Positions 63,690 to 64,000 of a stretch of 64,000 nt of DNA are shown here, piece after piece. Origin of the DNA: Ornithodoros turicata (lineage: Eukaryota; Arthropoda; Arachnida; Ixodida; Argasidae); the NCBI RefSeq assembly GCF_037126465.1, contig NC_088203.1:92008668-92072667 (forward strand), given 5' to 3'. A program made the position numbers and the translations under genes. The first letter of the stretch is position 1. The number at the start of each line of letters is the position of its first letter. A model generated the notes under the pieces. The model was given only the letters and a program-made list of their open reading frames with translations, searched no databases and was not told the origin of the DNA.

Positions 63690-64000
63690 TATAAATCTAT
63701 TTATAATAAAATAAAGATAAATATAATGAAATATATATGTAATAAAATATATTTTAATTTCAACCCTATGATTGCAACTCCACGGGTTTGTAAGTGATTT
63801 TGCCGAACTAGGTTCATACGGTGAAGCAGATTTTTTTTTCGTCGTTCGAGCTACACCTGGCAGATCATTGAGAATAATTGAACTGAGTGAACGTTATGGA
63901 GTTGTGTTCATTGTGGGAGCACATAACACATGGTGTCCATTAGCGCTATGGCAGGGGTTGCTCTTGCCCCCCAAAGGACCGAGACATCATCATCATCATC
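63690..64000. other. AT-rich stretch, then ATC microsatellite at the window edge
   Basis: Bases 63690-63765 are almost all A and T. The last 15 or so bases are ATC repeats cut by the window end. No coding signal. Confidence 0.5.

Noticed and set aside
63983..64000. ATC repeat as a coding His/Ser tract
   Set aside because: Simple repeat cut by the window edge, with no frame around it.
1..64000. CRISPR arrays, bacterial operons, riboswitches, rRNA genes
   Set aside because: None seen; the window has introns and eukaryotic transposons throughout.

Overview
The window is animal nuclear DNA, most probably from a hard tick (Ixodida) or a related chelicerate. The grounds are a tRNA-derived SINE of a type I associate with ixodid ticks, many decayed copies of I-clade, CR1/L2-like and L1/Tx1-like non-LTR retrotransposons, many terminal-inverted-repeat elements, and genes with introns of about 100-350 bases. 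The species call is inference. I see no bacterial operon, CRISPR array, rRNA gene or ordinary single-copy host gene. Almost all protein-coding signal belongs to mobile elements.

Region by region. 1-3.3 kb holds a SINE and a decayed LTR-element remnant. 3.35-8.15 kb is the most distinctive coding unit: two spliced, uninterrupted, convergent genes. One encodes a SWIM zinc finger plus YqaJ nuclease; the other a THAP zinc finger plus DDE_Tnp_4 transposase. This pair is the signature of ISL2EU-type DNA transposons. 8.5-14.6 kb holds a MITE, retrotransposon scraps, and a 3.2-kb non-coding TIR element with long sub-terminal repeat arrays. 15.2-19.7 kb holds a MITE beside a nearly full-length CR1/L2-like element (minus strand) whose ORF1 carries a 2A-like motif. 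19.7-22.6 kb is a TIR element into which a gag-only Copia retrotransposon with identical LTRs has jumped. 23-31 kb has SINEs, TIR elements, a decayed L1/Tx1-like RT and nested hairpin MITEs. 31.5-38 kb holds two I-clade fragments; the second is split by a 2.3-kb TA-flanked DNA transposon that itself contains a 968-bp fold-back element.

41.2-51.4 kb is a deep nest. An I-clade copy contains an LTR retrotransposon with a tRNA-Trp-type primer site. That element contains a block of repeated tRNA-like units, and the block contains an L1/Tx1-like fragment sitting exactly at a tRNA-like 5' end. Beside it is a nearly intact I-clade element whose two ORFs overlap by 8 bases and which has a single premature stop. 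52-64 kb holds a 1.17-kb TIR element with perfect 36-bp ends, a 1.1-kb TIR element, SINEs, more RT remnants and a perfect 36-bp palindrome.

The elements mostly act as hosts and guests in insertion order rather than as a pathway. The exception is the convergent transposase/nuclease pair, which may work together. Splice junctions were placed by reading frame and consensus only. Element boundaries come from inverted or direct repeats read by eye.
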